Source: an uncultured Pontibacter sp. (GTDB lineage Bacteria > Bacteroidota > Bacteroidia > Cytophagales > Hymenobacteraceae). From it: 64,000 nt of DNA. The position numbers and the translations under genes are program-made. The notes under the pieces were generated by a model that saw only the letters and a list, made by a program, of their open reading frames with translations, ran no database searches and had not been told where the DNA came from. Numbering within the stretch: position 1 is the stretch's first letter; each line of letters starts with the position of its first letter. Location of the stretch: contig NZ_CANLMZ010000004.1 of assembly GCF_947492645.1 (NCBI RefSeq), positions 124,001 through 188,000 of the forward strand, read 5' to 3'. Positions 51,537-62,900 of the stretch are shown piece after piece.

Positions 51537-54500
51537 ATGCAAAACATCTACCTACAGAAGCTGAAACATCCTTTTCTTCTGTTTATAATCATATGCCTCT
51601 CTCTTCTAGGATCAAGGTCAGTTTCCTTGGCTTCTGCTGATTATTTCTCTGTAACATATCGTTTAAATACCCCCCAACTGCAGGCAAAAGCTTCTTTGGT
51701 TGGAGCTATCAGGTTAAGCTGGCCCCAGGTTACAGGTGCTACCGGGTATGTGCTGGAGGCATCGAATACTGGCGAGAAAGATACATTTGTACCATTAAAA
51801 ACGTTGGGAGCAACAGAACTGAGCTACCGCCACACCGGCTTATACTATAACCAGAGAATATACTATAGGCTAAAAGCGGTAGGCAACGGCGAAGAATCTG
51901 CCTATAGTGCTGTTGTTAGTGCTACCACCCATAATCAAAGCAAGGTATTTAATATAATGCCCCTCGGAGACTCTAACACAGAGGGTGGAATCGGATCGCA
52001 GTCTAAAGATATAAAGGTCTCCTATAGAGCAAAGTTGGCCCAACTCTTAAATGGTACCAAGGCTAACGGAAAGTATGATTTTGTAGGCAGCGAGAAATCC
52101 GGAAGCAACTTTACCTCAGACACCGACCATGCCGGCTTCGGAGGAGCCACCATACAGAACATAGTGGACCTGCTAAAAAACAGAAGCTACGGAGGAACAA
52201 GCAATGCACAGGGCCTGTCCTACCTGCAGGAATACCAACCAGATATAATTCTGCTCCACATCGGAACAAACGGAGTTGATGCCTCTGCTGCTGCCATGGA
52301 TCGGCTGGAAAGTTTACTTAATGAGATTGATGCCTATGAAGCTGCTTCCGGAAAGGATGTAACCGTAATTTTGGCCAAGATCATAAAACGCGTATGCTAC
52401 GAGAAGGGGTGCCCATACCCAGTTGAGTCGCCTGCAACGATAGAGTATAATAATAACATGGCAGCTATGGCCCAGAGGCGCCAGGTAAACGGCGATAACC
52501 TGCTGCTGGTAGATATGCAGGATGGTGCCGGAATCGTATATAAATGGGGAGATGATGGTGGAGACATGCAGGACCCCTTGCACCCTTCGCAGGCAGGTTA
52601 TGATAAAATGGCCCCTGTTTGGTTTGCTGAATTAAGTAAGCTTTTAGATGTGCAGCCTGTAGCCCCTCCCGATACCGAGGCTCCTGAAACAACCATTGCC
52701 TCCAAACCGGATGCGCTTACAAATAGTAGTACTGCTACTTTCAGTTTTTCGAGCAATGAGAGTAAGGTGGTTTACCTGGCAAGTATAGATGGAGCTGCTT
52801 TTGCAGAAGTGGCCAATCCGCTTACTATAGCGAATCTGGCAGATGGAGAACATACCATCGCCGTAAAAGCAAAGGATGCCGCCGGAAACATTGATGCTAC
52901 GCCAGCCACTTATACCTGGGCCATTGACACAAAAGCCCCGGCTGTACCAGTCATAACTGCCCCAGCCGAAAACGCACTTTTAAGCAATAACAAACCAAGT
53001 ATAACCGGAACAGCAGAAGCAAATGCTACGGTTACCATCTTTAACAGAACGACGCAACTTGGTACAGTAAAGGCAGCGGCAAACGGTAATTGGAACTTTA
53101 CAACAGCTAGTGCTCTAGCCGAAGGAGAGCTGCAAATAACAGCCAAGGCAACAGATGAGGCTGGAAATACAGGCGATGCCAGTAGCGTTCGACGCTTTAC
53201 TGTTGACACCAAGGCTCCTGAGACTACCATTGCCACGGCTCCCGCAGCCCTTACAAACGAAACTACAGCCAGATTTACATTTACAAGCAACGAGGAAAAC
53301 GTTACCTATGAAGTAAGCCTGGATGGGCAGGCATACGAAACAAAATTAACACCTTATACTATAGCAAATCTTACTGACGGTTCGCATACTTTAGCGGTAA
53401 GGGCTGTTGATGCGGCTGGAAATAAAGATGCTACGCCGGCAACACATACTTGGGTAGTAGATACAAAGGCGCCTGATGTGCCGGTTTTTACAAGTATAAC
53501 CGAAGACAGAGGTCCTGAAGCCGATGACCAGGTGACGGCCGATAATACACTAATTCTGAGAGGTACCGCTGAGGCCAACGCTAAAGTAGAAATATACAAA
53601 GATGCCTCCGCTATTGGGCAGGCAACAGCCAATGCAGCAGGTGCCTGGGTGTTTGACTATACCTCCACACAATTGCCACAGGGTACGCACCAATTTACAG
53701 CCACAGCCACAGACGCAGCAGGCAACAAGAGTAGTAGTAGCACGGTCTTTAAAGTAACCCTGGATCTTACAGCACCTGAAGTCGCGATTACCACAGCCCA
53801 GAAGTCTCCTGTAAAAGCTGCTTTCGAAGTTGAAGTAAAGTTTACAGAGCAAGTATACGGTTTAACCCTGGCAGACTTTCATGTTACAAATGGCGCGCTC
53901 AGCAACCTGGCAAGTATAAACAGCACTACCTATAAAGCTATTCTTAGTCCTACAGCCGATGGTGAAGTAAGTGTAGGTTTGGCAGTAAATAAAGTTACTG
54001 ACCTGGCAGGCAATCCGAATAAAGCTTCTGAAACGCTGCAAGTTATTTTTGACGGCACAAGGCCACAGGTAAGTATAAACTCAGAGGCGGCTGCTGTAGT
54101 TAAAGCACCCTTTACGGTAGCATTTACTTTTTCTGAGAGTGTGACAGGTTTTGAGCTGGAAGATATAACATCTGCAAACGCGACACTATCAGGGTTTACA
54201 GCCCAAAACGACAAAGTTTATTCGGTGTTGGTTACGCCAGCTGCCGATGGAGAGGTAAGTATACAAGTTAAAGAGAATAAAGCATTTGATGCGGCTGAAA
54301 ATGGTAATGCCGCTTCAGCTGTATTTAAACGTCTTTCTGATGCAAGCCAGCCAAGCGTGGTGCTAAGTACTACAGCTGCGAATCCAATTAATGAGCCGTT
54401 TACAGTAAAAGTTGAGTTTAGCGAGGTGATTTCGGGGTTTGAGCTGGAAGATGTAGCCGTTGCAAATGGTTTGGCCTCTAGGCTGAGTAAAACCGGAGAT

Positions 54501-56054
54501 AAAACTTATACTTTACTTGTAACGCCACAGGCAAATGGGGAAGTACGCATTGCTGTTGCCGCAAACAAAGTGGAAGATGTGGCCACAAATGGAAACCTGG
54601 CATCAAACGAACTGATGCTTTTTTATGATGCAACGCGCCCAGGCATTGCGCTAAGCACAACGGCGGCATCGCTGGTAAATACTCCCTTTGAGGTAATATT
54701 AAAGCTTACAGAGCCTGTTACAGACTTTACCCTTGCCGCTGTGGCGGTTACAAATGCAACTGCCAGTAGCCTGGAGAAGGTAAATGAGCAAGAGTATAAA
54801 ATAACGATTACGCCTGCCAATGATGGGAATGTACTGGTGCAGGTGCCGGAAAACAGAGTGCACGATGCCGCCACTAATGGAAACATGGCTTCGAACGAAC
54901 TAAGTATAGTATATGATGCTACTGCCCCTGGCAAGTATAAAGTGGCATTTAAGGTAAATCTGGTGGATGTGACGAACCAGGAAAAGGTAGCGCTGGAGAT
55001 TTCCGGAGCTGAAACCGGGGCTACCTACTTTTACAGTATTACCAGCAGCAACGGCAACGAAGAAGTAAGCGGTACGGCAAAGGTTGGTGAAGCTAATTTT
55101 ACACTTACAGGCATTAATCTAACACAGTTAGAAGATGGATTTTTAACTGTAGCGCTGTATTTGGTTGATGAGGCTGGAAACAAAGGCGAGACCGTAACAG
55201 GCCAGGTAGAAAAGCTAACCAGGAACATTATAGCTGTAGCACAGCCCGCAAGTATAAAAGTGCCTTTCCGGACCACCTTTGACCAGTTGCCACTACCCTC
55301 AGAGGTAAAAGTAACCTATGCCAACCAGGAGCAGGAAAGTATAAAGGTTAACTGGCAGAAAGGCAGCTACAATGGTGTTGTGGCAGGGCAGTATGTAGTA
55401 ACGGGAACGCTAGAACTAGCCCCAAAAACGTCTAATACAGAGGGTAAAACAGCAAGTATAACTGTAGAGGTAGCCCCAAACCAGGCACCAACAGCCCTTG
55501 CGCTAAGCTCAGAATCCTTTAAACCAGACATTATCCCTGCCGAAGTTATAGGCACTTTCTCTACCGCCGACCCGGATGATAATGAGTTTACTTATACCCT
55601 TGTGCCGGGCCAGGTAGACAGCGACAATAGCTTTTTTGAGATCCTTAACAATAACGAGCTACATCTTAAAACAAACCAGGGCTTGTATGGGAAATCGAAG
55701 TTCAGGATAAGGGTACAAAGCACAGATCCATACCAAAACTCAATAACGCAGGAATTTTCCTTAATTAAAACGCCCTTTACCGCGCATGAGAAAATTAAAC
55801 TTGTGAATGCGTTCTCACCGGATGGTGATGGTGTAAACGATACCTGGACTGTGCCTGAGTTGCGCTTTTACAATAATGTGGAGGTGTCTGTTTTTAACCG
55901 TGCCGGAGATCGTCTTTTCTATTCGGTTAACCCCGAAGAGGGCTGGGACGGAAAAGGAATAAACGGGGAGGTGGTGCAGGGGTCATACTTCTACATCATC
56001 CGGATAAAAGACATAGACCTGGTGCAAAAAGGAGTAGTGACAGTACTTAAATAG
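51537..56054 (+). CDS. SGNH esterase-adhesin fusion with type B T9SS C-terminal domain
   Basis: A 1505-residue secreted protein. Order: signal peptide (FLLFIIICLSLLGSRSVSLA); FN3 domain about 45-130; an SGNH/CE3-like esterase domain about 139-360 with Ser146 in PLGDSNTEGG, GTNG and Asp346/His349 in DPLHPSQAGY; Ig-like modules about 375-745; four Ig-like repeats of about 95 residues (747-1131); further Ig/cadherin-like segments; and a type B sorting domain about 1415-1505 (NAFSPDGDGVNDTW, WDGKGINGEV). The esterase is predicted to cut acetyl or acyl groups from polysaccharide. The ATG at 51537 is preferred to 51501 for the signal peptide. A PorP/SprF gene follows after 6 bp. Confidence 0.9.
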   Translation: MQNIYLQKLKHPFLLFIIICLSLLGSRSVSLASADYFSVTYRLNTPQLQAKASLVGAIRLSWPQVTGATGYVLEASNTGEKDTFVPLKTLGATELSYRHTGLYYNQRIYYRLKAVGNGEESAYSAVVSATTHNQSKVFNIMPLGDSNTEGGIGSQSKDIKVSYRAKLAQLLNGTKANGKYDFVGSEKSGSNFTSDTDHAGFGGATIQNIVDLLKNRSYGGTSNAQGLSYLQEYQPDIILLHIGTNGVDASAAAMDRLESLLNEIDAYEAASGKDVTVILAKIIKRVCYEKGCPYPVESPATIEYNNNMAAMAQRRQVNGDNLLLVDMQDGAGIVYKWGDDGGDMQDPLHPSQAGYDKMAPVWFAELSKLLDVQPVAPPDTEAPETTIASKPDALTNSSTATFSFSSNESKVVYLASIDGAAFAEVANPLTIANLADGEHTIAVKAKDAAGNIDATPATYTWAIDTKAPAVPVITAPAENALLSNNKPSITGTAEANATVTIFNRTTQLGTVKAAANGNWNFTTASALAEGELQITAKATDEAGNTGDASSVRRFTVDTKAPETTIATAPAALTNETTARFTFTSNEENVTYEVSLDGQAYETKLTPYTIANLTDGSHTLAVRAVDAAGNKDATPATHTWVVDTKAPDVPVFTSITEDRGPEADDQVTADNTLILRGTAEANAKVEIYKDASAIGQATANAAGAWVFDYTSTQLPQGTHQFTATATDAAGNKSSSSTVFKVTLDLTAPEVAITTAQKSPVKAAFEVEVKFTEQVYGLTLADFHVTNGALSNLASINSTTYKAILSPTADGEVSVGLAVNKVTDLAGNPNKASETLQVIFDGTRPQVSINSEAAAVVKAPFTVAFTFSESVTGFELEDITSANATLSGFTAQNDKVYSVLVTPAADGEVSIQVKENKAFDAAENGNAASAVFKRLSDASQPSVVLSTTAANPINEPFTVKVEFSEVISGFELEDVAVANGLASRLSKTGDKTYTLLVTPQANGEVRIAVAANKVEDVATNGNLASNELMLFYDATRPGIALSTTAASLVNTPFEVILKLTEPVTDFTLAAVAVTNATASSLEKVNEQEYKITITPANDGNVLVQVPENRVHDAATNGNMASNELSIVYDATAPGKYKVAFKVNLVDVTNQEKVALEISGAETGATYFYSITSSNGNEEVSGTAKVGEANFTLTGINLTQLEDGFLTVALYLVDEAGNKGETVTGQVEKLTRNIIAVAQPASIKVPFRTTFDQLPLPSEVKVTYANQEQESIKVNWQKGSYNGVVAGQYVVTGTLELAPKTSNTEGKTASITVEVAPNQAPTALALSSESFKPDIIPAEVIGTFSTADPDDNEFTYTLVPGQVDSDNSFFEILNNNELHLKTNQGLYGKSKFRIRVQSTDPYQNSITQEFSLIKTPFTAHEKIKLVNAFSPDGDGVNDTWTVPELRFYNNVEVSVFNRAGDRLFYSVNPEEGWDGKGINGEVVQGSYFYIIRIKDIDLVQKGVVTVLK
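53778..54930 (+). repeat. Four Ig-like repeats of about 95 residues in the esterase-adhesin
   Basis: Protein-level repeat: an xVxxxFTVxxxFSE start, a GFELEDV-type centre, YxxLVTPxADGEVxI, then a DxAxNGNxAS end. DNA copies are diverged. Confidence 0.8.
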
Positions 56055-56060
56055 AATAAG

Positions 56061-57062
56061 ATGCAAAAATTTATATTCGTAATCTGCTTTGTGGCCGTGG
56101 CAATAACCAGCGCCCGTGCCCAAAGCAGGAAGCAAACCGCTCATTTTTCCCAGTACCAGCACTACTATAATCCCTCGCTAACCGGATTTGAAGGTGGCGC
56201 TCTAAAAACGCTGTACCGAAACCAATGGACTGGCTTTGAGGATGCGCCTAAAACACTACTGGCTTCTGCAGAATTTGATTTAAACGGTATCCGTGTTAAG
56301 CGAAAGGGCTACCAATTAAATAAACCCTCTCATGACCTTGATTACTTTAAAAGTATAAGTGCCAAGCATGCCCTGGGGATTACCCTGATGCACGATCAGT
56401 TTGGCCCGGCTAAAGAAACGCAGGTAGCGTTAAGCTACGGCTCAGGGGTCAGGCTATCAGAGAAGTTAAGTCTGCGCTGGGGTACAGCTGTAACGTACAG
56501 CAGCCACCGCCTGGATGGCAACAGCCTGACAGTAGACCAGGAAAGTGACCCTAAGTATCTGAACTTGCTGGGACATAATAACCGTATGAGCAAGGCTGAT
56601 CTTAATCTTGGGCTGGCCCTGTCGGCTGCAAAATTTTATGTTGGCTATGCGATACAGGATGTTACCAAGGGTAAGCTTTTATCTGGCGGTGATGATTACC
56701 TGCGGGATTTCTATGCCATCAAGCACATAGCGCAGGCGGGCTACCGTACAAGTATAACAGACCAGTTTGGAGTAACCGTAAACACCATTTACCAATACGA
56801 CAGCAACGAAGCGGCTACTATAGAAGGCCAGTTAAAAGCTGTTTACCAGGATATGTTCTGGGCAGGAGGGGGGTACCGCAGCAACCAGGCTTACAGTTTT
56901 TTAGGTGGTATACGCCTTAATCAGTTAAGTATACATTATGCTTACGAATCCCCTGTGCAGGATGCCAGGTACATCAGCAAATCAACAAACGAGGTGGCAA
57001 TAACTTACTCTCTGAAACAGAAAGAGACCGCAAAAAACAGAAAACAGATCACGCTTTGGTAA
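56061..57062 (+). CDS. PorP/SprF family type IX secretion outer membrane protein
   Basis: A 333-residue barrel protein related to the one at 29543-30550. The signal peptide ends ARAQ (about 21) and the family start FSQYQHYYNPSLTGFEGG with YRNQWTGFEDAPKT is clear. The last strands include NEVAITYSLK. It begins 6 bp after the stop of the esterase-adhesin, whose type B domain it probably helps export or anchor. The pairing mirrors the left-hand cassette. Confidence 0.9.
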   Translation: MQKFIFVICFVAVAITSARAQSRKQTAHFSQYQHYYNPSLTGFEGGALKTLYRNQWTGFEDAPKTLLASAEFDLNGIRVKRKGYQLNKPSHDLDYFKSISAKHALGITLMHDQFGPAKETQVALSYGSGVRLSEKLSLRWGTAVTYSSHRLDGNSLTVDQESDPKYLNLLGHNNRMSKADLNLGLALSAAKFYVGYAIQDVTKGKLLSGGDDYLRDFYAIKHIAQAGYRTSITDQFGVTVNTIYQYDSNEAATIEGQLKAVYQDMFWAGGGYRSNQAYSFLGGIRLNQLSIHYAYESPVQDARYISKSTNEVAITYSLKQKETAKNRKQITLW

Positions 57063-57389
57063 GCCTGTTAAAATCAGGAATTGTACAGTACTGTAGCAAT
57101 CAAATCATCATGTAAACAATTGATAGGCAGGTGCTAAAAATATGCTAACAGCTTAATATATAGAACGCTTAATAAAATTTTACACCTTTCTTTTTCAGTA
57201 TATAACCTACCTTTTCAAAAGCCGTAATATAACTGAATTCTAATAGATAAATTCGTTTGCGCAGCAGGCATGTACGGCAGCGCTACCACAGCGTTTGCAG
57301 TCAGGCATTTTCTTGTTTTACCTGCCTTTAAATCAAAGAGCAGGTTACATAACGCTGATAGCACATTCTCAACTAGACCTTACTTACCC
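57063..57389. other. 327-bp non-coding interval
   Basis: No gene. A perfect 12-bp palindrome TACAGTACTGTA lies at 57084-57095. An upstream start for the next gene at 57270 is possible but would place 40 non-signal residues first. No promoter consensus is seen. Confidence 0.45.
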
Positions 57390-59723
57390 ATGAGTGATAT
57401 ATACTATGCTTTCAAGAAGGGTAAACAGTATAGCAAAGCAGTAACAAGTAATGCTCATACTCTTACAAACAACTCAGCTAAAATCTCCCTTTTAAAGTTT
57501 TTTATACTTGCTGCGTTTATACTTGGCAATACCGTCGCTTTTGCTCAAACCAATGGGCAATGCCCGGCGGGTCTGGTGCATTACTTTGGCCTCGATGAAA
57601 CTGCTAGCACATCAGCCTACAAAGATTATGTTTCGGCAACCACCGCCGACTGTACCAATTGCCCTACTGCAACAGAAGGCTTGTTTGCAGGTGCACAGCA
57701 ATTTGACGGTAAAGACGACGGGCTGAATATCAATGATGTGAAAAACTTTGAATGGGGCCCCAACAGCGACTTTACAATTGAGCTGTGGATGCAGGTATCC
57801 GGAAGTTCCTCTTCAAGCCGTGTCATGCTGGGCCGCAGCGCCACCGACTCCAGAATGATCTGGTGGATTGGCGTTGATGCAAATGGCTATGCCGTGTTCG
57901 AGCTACGCGACAGGCAACGCAATGGCTTCATCATGGGTGACCAGGGCGTTAAAGTAAACGATGGCAAGTGGCACCATGTGGCTGTGGTAAGGGACGGCCG
58001 CCTGAGAAGAAACAAGTTGTATGTAGATGGATTTGCAGTAGGCAATTTCGAGTTTGATTATTCCGATAACTTTGAGAGTGTGGCTCCTGTTAATGTTGGT
58101 TACCTGGACCTGGATAATAAGTACCGCTATAATGGAAAGCTGGACGAAATAATGGTGTATAACCGAGTGCTGGAAGAGCCGGAGATGCGCAGCCGCTACA
58201 ACAAGGGTGCTGGCAACTACTGTGGTCCTGAGCTTGTGAAGCCAGTAATCGTGTCTGAGCCCGTTACTTATGGGGTGGTAGGGCAAAACTACTTCTATAA
58301 CGTGGATGCCACCGGTAAGCCTGTCCCAACGTTTAGCTTAGTAGCTGGCCCAGCCGGCTTAGCCATAAACAGTACCACAGGCGAAATCCGCTGGAACCCC
58401 GGCACAGCCGGCACTTTTGATGTTACCGTGAAAGCTGCAAACAGCAGCGGCGAGTCTACTCAAAGTTTTAAGATTGACATCAAGAAAGACATCGGCGAAT
58501 CAGCGGGACTGCAACACCATTGGATGCTAAACGAAATTAGTGGCCTGCGATACAAAGACTTTTACACCCCTTACGATGCAGCCACAAGCGATGATTTCAA
58601 GCCGAAGCCTGTGAACGGTGCCGTATCGGGGGGACAGCAGTTTGATGGAGTAGACGATCGGCTTATAGTAGATGAAGGCCGCAACTTTGACTGGGCTGCC
58701 GATGCCAACTTTAGTATAGAGCTGTGGATGCGTACCACAGGGAGCACCTCAGGCAATAGAGTTTTGCTGGGCCGTGAAGGCAAAGAATCGAATGTGCATT
58801 GGTGGGTAGGCGTTGATGACAAAGGCCTGGCTGGTTTTCAGATGCTCGACATTATGTACGAAGGCATATATGTAGGTAACAGCGGGCCTGTACTAAACGA
58901 TGGCAAATGGCATCAAATTGTGGCTGTTCGTAACGGAAGCGCCGGAAACACACAATTGTATGTAGACGGAGAGCAGCGTGCAACAGGTAATTTTACATTC
59001 AGGCACGGCTTTGAGAGCGTTTCTCCAGTAACTATGGGCTACCTGGAGTCTGGGCAGGGATATCACTACGAAGGAGACCTGGATGAAGTAAAGCTATTCG
59101 GCCGCGTGCTCTCAGCCGATGAAATCCGGCAACGCTACCGCGAAGTGTACGATGCCATTACTGAGCTTATAAGCTTTACAGGGGAGTACCGAAGCGGCAG
59201 CGTATACCTGGACTGGGCTACAGCTGCTGAAGCAGGCCTTAGCAACTTTGAAATAGAGCGATCTGAAGACGGGGAGTTTTTTGAAAAAATAGGTGAAGTA
59301 CAGGCTACAGGCAACAGCAACGTACGCGTAGATTACGAGCATGTAGACGCAGACCCATTGCCGGAAGTATCTTATTACCGCCTTAAGATCAACAAGGAAA
59401 ACGGAGCCTTTACCTACTCTAATATCATTAGGATAGAACACCGGGGAGCCATTGCATCTACGTTTATACTTTATCCGAACCCAGCCGCTGTAAACCAGGA
59501 GGTTGCTGTAGAATTGGGTAGTATGGTAGCGGAGGAGCAGGTACAAGTATACATCTCCGATCTGCGCGGCAAGATGCTGGTGCAGGAGACACTTACCATT
59601 GAGCCAAACGGAAGCCTGAAGTTTGTTATACCTGTAACAGATAATTTTACCTCAGGCATTTACAATGTGTCGGTGGCAAGTAGCAAAAAAACAATCAGCA
59701 GAAAGCTGGTGATCATGAGATAA
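57390..59723 (+). CDS. LamG-domain protein with T9SS type A C-terminal domain
   Basis: A 777-residue secreted protein. A long N-region precedes the signal hydrophobic segment (LLKFFILAAFILGNTVAFAQ, cleavage about 53). LamG domain 1 is about 60-278, an Ig-like putative carbohydrate module about 283-365, LamG domain 2 about 375-590, an FN3-like segment about 590-690 and a type A sorting domain about 695-777 (YPNPAAVNQEV, ending RKLVIM). LamG modules bind carbohydrate or protein ligands. LamG1 shares many residues, including a CTNC pair, with the LamG module of the next gene. Confidence 0.88.
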   Translation: MSDIYYAFKKGKQYSKAVTSNAHTLTNNSAKISLLKFFILAAFILGNTVAFAQTNGQCPAGLVHYFGLDETASTSAYKDYVSATTADCTNCPTATEGLFAGAQQFDGKDDGLNINDVKNFEWGPNSDFTIELWMQVSGSSSSSRVMLGRSATDSRMIWWIGVDANGYAVFELRDRQRNGFIMGDQGVKVNDGKWHHVAVVRDGRLRRNKLYVDGFAVGNFEFDYSDNFESVAPVNVGYLDLDNKYRYNGKLDEIMVYNRVLEEPEMRSRYNKGAGNYCGPELVKPVIVSEPVTYGVVGQNYFYNVDATGKPVPTFSLVAGPAGLAINSTTGEIRWNPGTAGTFDVTVKAANSSGESTQSFKIDIKKDIGESAGLQHHWMLNEISGLRYKDFYTPYDAATSDDFKPKPVNGAVSGGQQFDGVDDRLIVDEGRNFDWAADANFSIELWMRTTGSTSGNRVLLGREGKESNVHWWVGVDDKGLAGFQMLDIMYEGIYVGNSGPVLNDGKWHQIVAVRNGSAGNTQLYVDGEQRATGNFTFRHGFESVSPVTMGYLESGQGYHYEGDLDEVKLFGRVLSADEIRQRYREVYDAITELISFTGEYRSGSVYLDWATAAEAGLSNFEIERSEDGEFFEKIGEVQATGNSNVRVDYEHVDADPLPEVSYYRLKINKENGAFTYSNIIRIEHRGAIASTFILYPNPAAVNQEVAVELGSMVAEEQVQVYISDLRGKMLVQETLTIEPNGSLKFVIPVTDNFTSGIYNVSVASSKKTISRKLVIMR

Positions 59724-59950
59724 GATAAGGTTTTCTTATATATTATAAATTATATGTATAACTTGTATAGTTATATAATTTGTCTTTATGTTCATATAAC
59801 AATGGGTTAATGCTGCCGTATTAAGAATATCATTAAATAGGTATACTCCAATGTGATATATAGGCATATATAACTATCATTTTATCAACTCTTTATTTGT
59901 AATAAGGCTGTTTTTGTCTGCCTTTCAAGAAATTATTTAATAACAAGACT

Positions 59951-62900
59951 ATGATGAAACTTTACAAAGCGTGGGGCAGCGATGCATCACACTTAAGTCC
60001 TCATTTTGCCCTCTCAAATTATCTAAATAATCATACGCCTTCTGTACTCAGTAATGCATTTTTATTATTGTGTTTTATGCTGTTTGGCCATTTTGCTTAT
60101 GCACAGCCAAATGGCTTTGTAGAAGAGCAGATAGGCGGGGACTGGAATGCAGCCGTAGGTCTGACTTTTTCTAAAGATGGCAATACCATGTATGTTTGGG
60201 AAAAAGGCGGTAAAGTATGGGTGGTGGAAAATGGCGAAAAGCTACCAACCCCTATGCTGGACATTAGTGATGAAGTAGGTAATTGGGGTGATCATGGCTT
60301 ACTGGGCTTTACACTTGACCCGAACTTCGAGAGCAACGGCTATTTTTATGTGCTGTATGTAGTAGACCGCCACCACCTGATGAACTTTGGCAAAGGAAGC
60401 TACAGCGCCACCACCGATGAATATTATGATGCCACAATTGGCAGGGTAACACGTTATACGGCCAGCAACGGTAAAACCGCAGACCTTGCCAGCAGAAAAA
60501 TATTGCTGGGAGAAACGCCGGCAACCGGTGTACCGATTACGTATGAGTCGCATGGCATCGGTTCCATTATATTCGGAGAAGACGGATCGCTGCTGATTTC
60601 TACAGGAGACGGGGCAACAGCAGGGTGGTTAGACAAAGGCTACGACCCAAGCCAACCCAACGACACCTATGTGGCTCAGGCGCTAAGAGACGGTATACTT
60701 ACGCCTCAAGAGGATGTAGGAGCTTTTAAGTCGCAGCAGGTGCAGTCGCTGAATGGAAAGATATTGCGCATCGATCCGGCGACAGGCAGGGGCTTACCCA
60801 CAAATCCATTCTACAACGCCTCTAACCCCAATGCACACAAATCTAAAGTATGGGCTTTAGGCTTACGCAACCCTTTCAGATTTACGCTTCGCCCAGGAAC
60901 AGGTAATGCAAACCACCCAGGTACACTTTACGTGGGAGATTCAGGCTGGCAGGATTGGGAAGAAGTAAACGTAGTTACAGAAAAGGGGATGAACTTTGGC
61001 TGGCCCATCTACGAAGGCCTGGAAGCACAGCCATATTACTCTAACACAGGCGTGGCAAACCCCTTTGAGCCAAACCCGCTTTATGGGCAAGGCAACTGTA
61101 CACAGCAGTTCTTTACGTTCCATAACCTGCTTGTGCAGCCCAAAAAAACACAGCAGCCATACTTTGGCAACCCTTGTAACTATAACGCTGTAATCCCCGA
61201 CAATCATCATAAATTTGTACATGCCCGCCCAGCCATTGATTGGGTAAACGCGGTAGAAAAAGATGGCGTTAAACCGTCTCCTAACGCAAGAGTAGGCACT
61301 TTTAATGGAGAAGACCCTGCCGTGGCCAAAATCGGTGCTGCAGGCTCTCCTGTAACAGGGCCGCAGTTTTACGGCAGTTCGTCTACAGGCGGTATTTGGT
61401 ATACTGGCGATGACTTACCTGCAGAGTATAAAAACACCTATTTCTTCGGTGACTATGGCGCCGGTTGGATCAGGAACGCATCCTTTGATGGAAACGACAA
61501 TCCAACGGCTGTCAGAAACTTTATTGATGCCGATGCAAACGTAGTGGCTCTGGCTACAAACCCGGTAACCGGAGGGCTATACTACATTAATTATGCGACA
61601 CAGATAAAGAAGGTGTCTTTTTACGATGGCAACACACCGCCAAAAGCAGTAGCAGAAGCAGACAAATTGTACGGCACAAGCCCCTTGACCATTAGATTTA
61701 GTAGTGCAAAGTCTACTGATGCAGAAGGGCAGGCGCTTAGCTTTGAATGGGACTTTGGTGACGGGTCAGCTAAATCAACAGCAGCAAACCCAACCCATAC
61801 GTATACCTCAACGCAAGTAGGGCAGCAATTTACAGTTACGCTTAAAGTTACCGATTCTGAAGGACTTAGCTCAAGTATGAAACTGCAGGTTTCCGTAAAC
61901 AACACACCTCCTGTAGTAAGTATAACCAGCCCTGCAGAAGGCACTAAATATCCGCTCACAGATAAAACAGTTTACAACCTGCGGGCAAACGTTACCGACA
62001 ACGAGCACAATGCCGGACAGCTTACATATGAGTGGCAAACTGTACTGCACCACAACACACACGTGCACCCAGAGCCTATCGATAACAAACCGGAAACGAC
62101 TACTACCATAACACCTATTGGTTGCGATAGTGAGCTGTACTTTTACAGAATCAACTTAAAGGTAACAGATGCCGGTGGGCTTTCAGCTACTGATTATGTA
62201 GATCTGTATCCTGAGTGTAACGGTACTGTGATAAAATCTGTGAGGGTGATATCGCCAGCAACTAACAGTACATTTGCTGTGGGGGCTCCGATTCCATTAA
62301 AAGTGAGTTTTATGGATGCAAGCAGGGTATGGAGTAAAGTTGAGTACTACCAGGGCAGCAGCTTAATTGCAACAGCAAACACATCGCCATACGATTATAC
62401 CTGGACCGGTGCAGCAGCAGGCAGTTATAGCGTTACAGCTGTTGCCTACGATAGCGAAGGCCATACAGCAACATCAGACCCAATAAATATTACAGTTGGC
62501 ACCTCCAGCCAGGTTGATCTGTCTAACTGCTTGCCAGGCTTGGTGCATTACTTTGGACTGGATGCAGAAACAACTAATCAGCACAAGGATTTTGCCTCGG
62601 CTACAACAGCCAATTGCGAGAATTGCCCTGAAACAGTACCCGGTAAATTTAATGAAGCTCAGAAATTCGCTGGCACCGAAACAGGGCTTAATATTGCCAA
62701 TGTAGCAAACTTTAACTGGAATAAGGATGTGAATTTCACTATCAGCTTCTGGATGAAGAGTGATACTAAAAGCAGCACAAACTCTGTGATTGTAGGCAGG
62801 AACGCAGTTAATAGCAGAATGCACTGGTGGGTAGGCTTAAACCCAGCCGGCCAGGTAATTTTCATGCTGAAGGATGTGGACCATGTAGGAATTTACCTTG

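Noticed and set aside
57084..57095. Perfect 12-bp palindrome TACAGTACTGTA
   Set aside because: Single copy with no T run or matching partner; could be a chance operator-like site and I cannot support a role.
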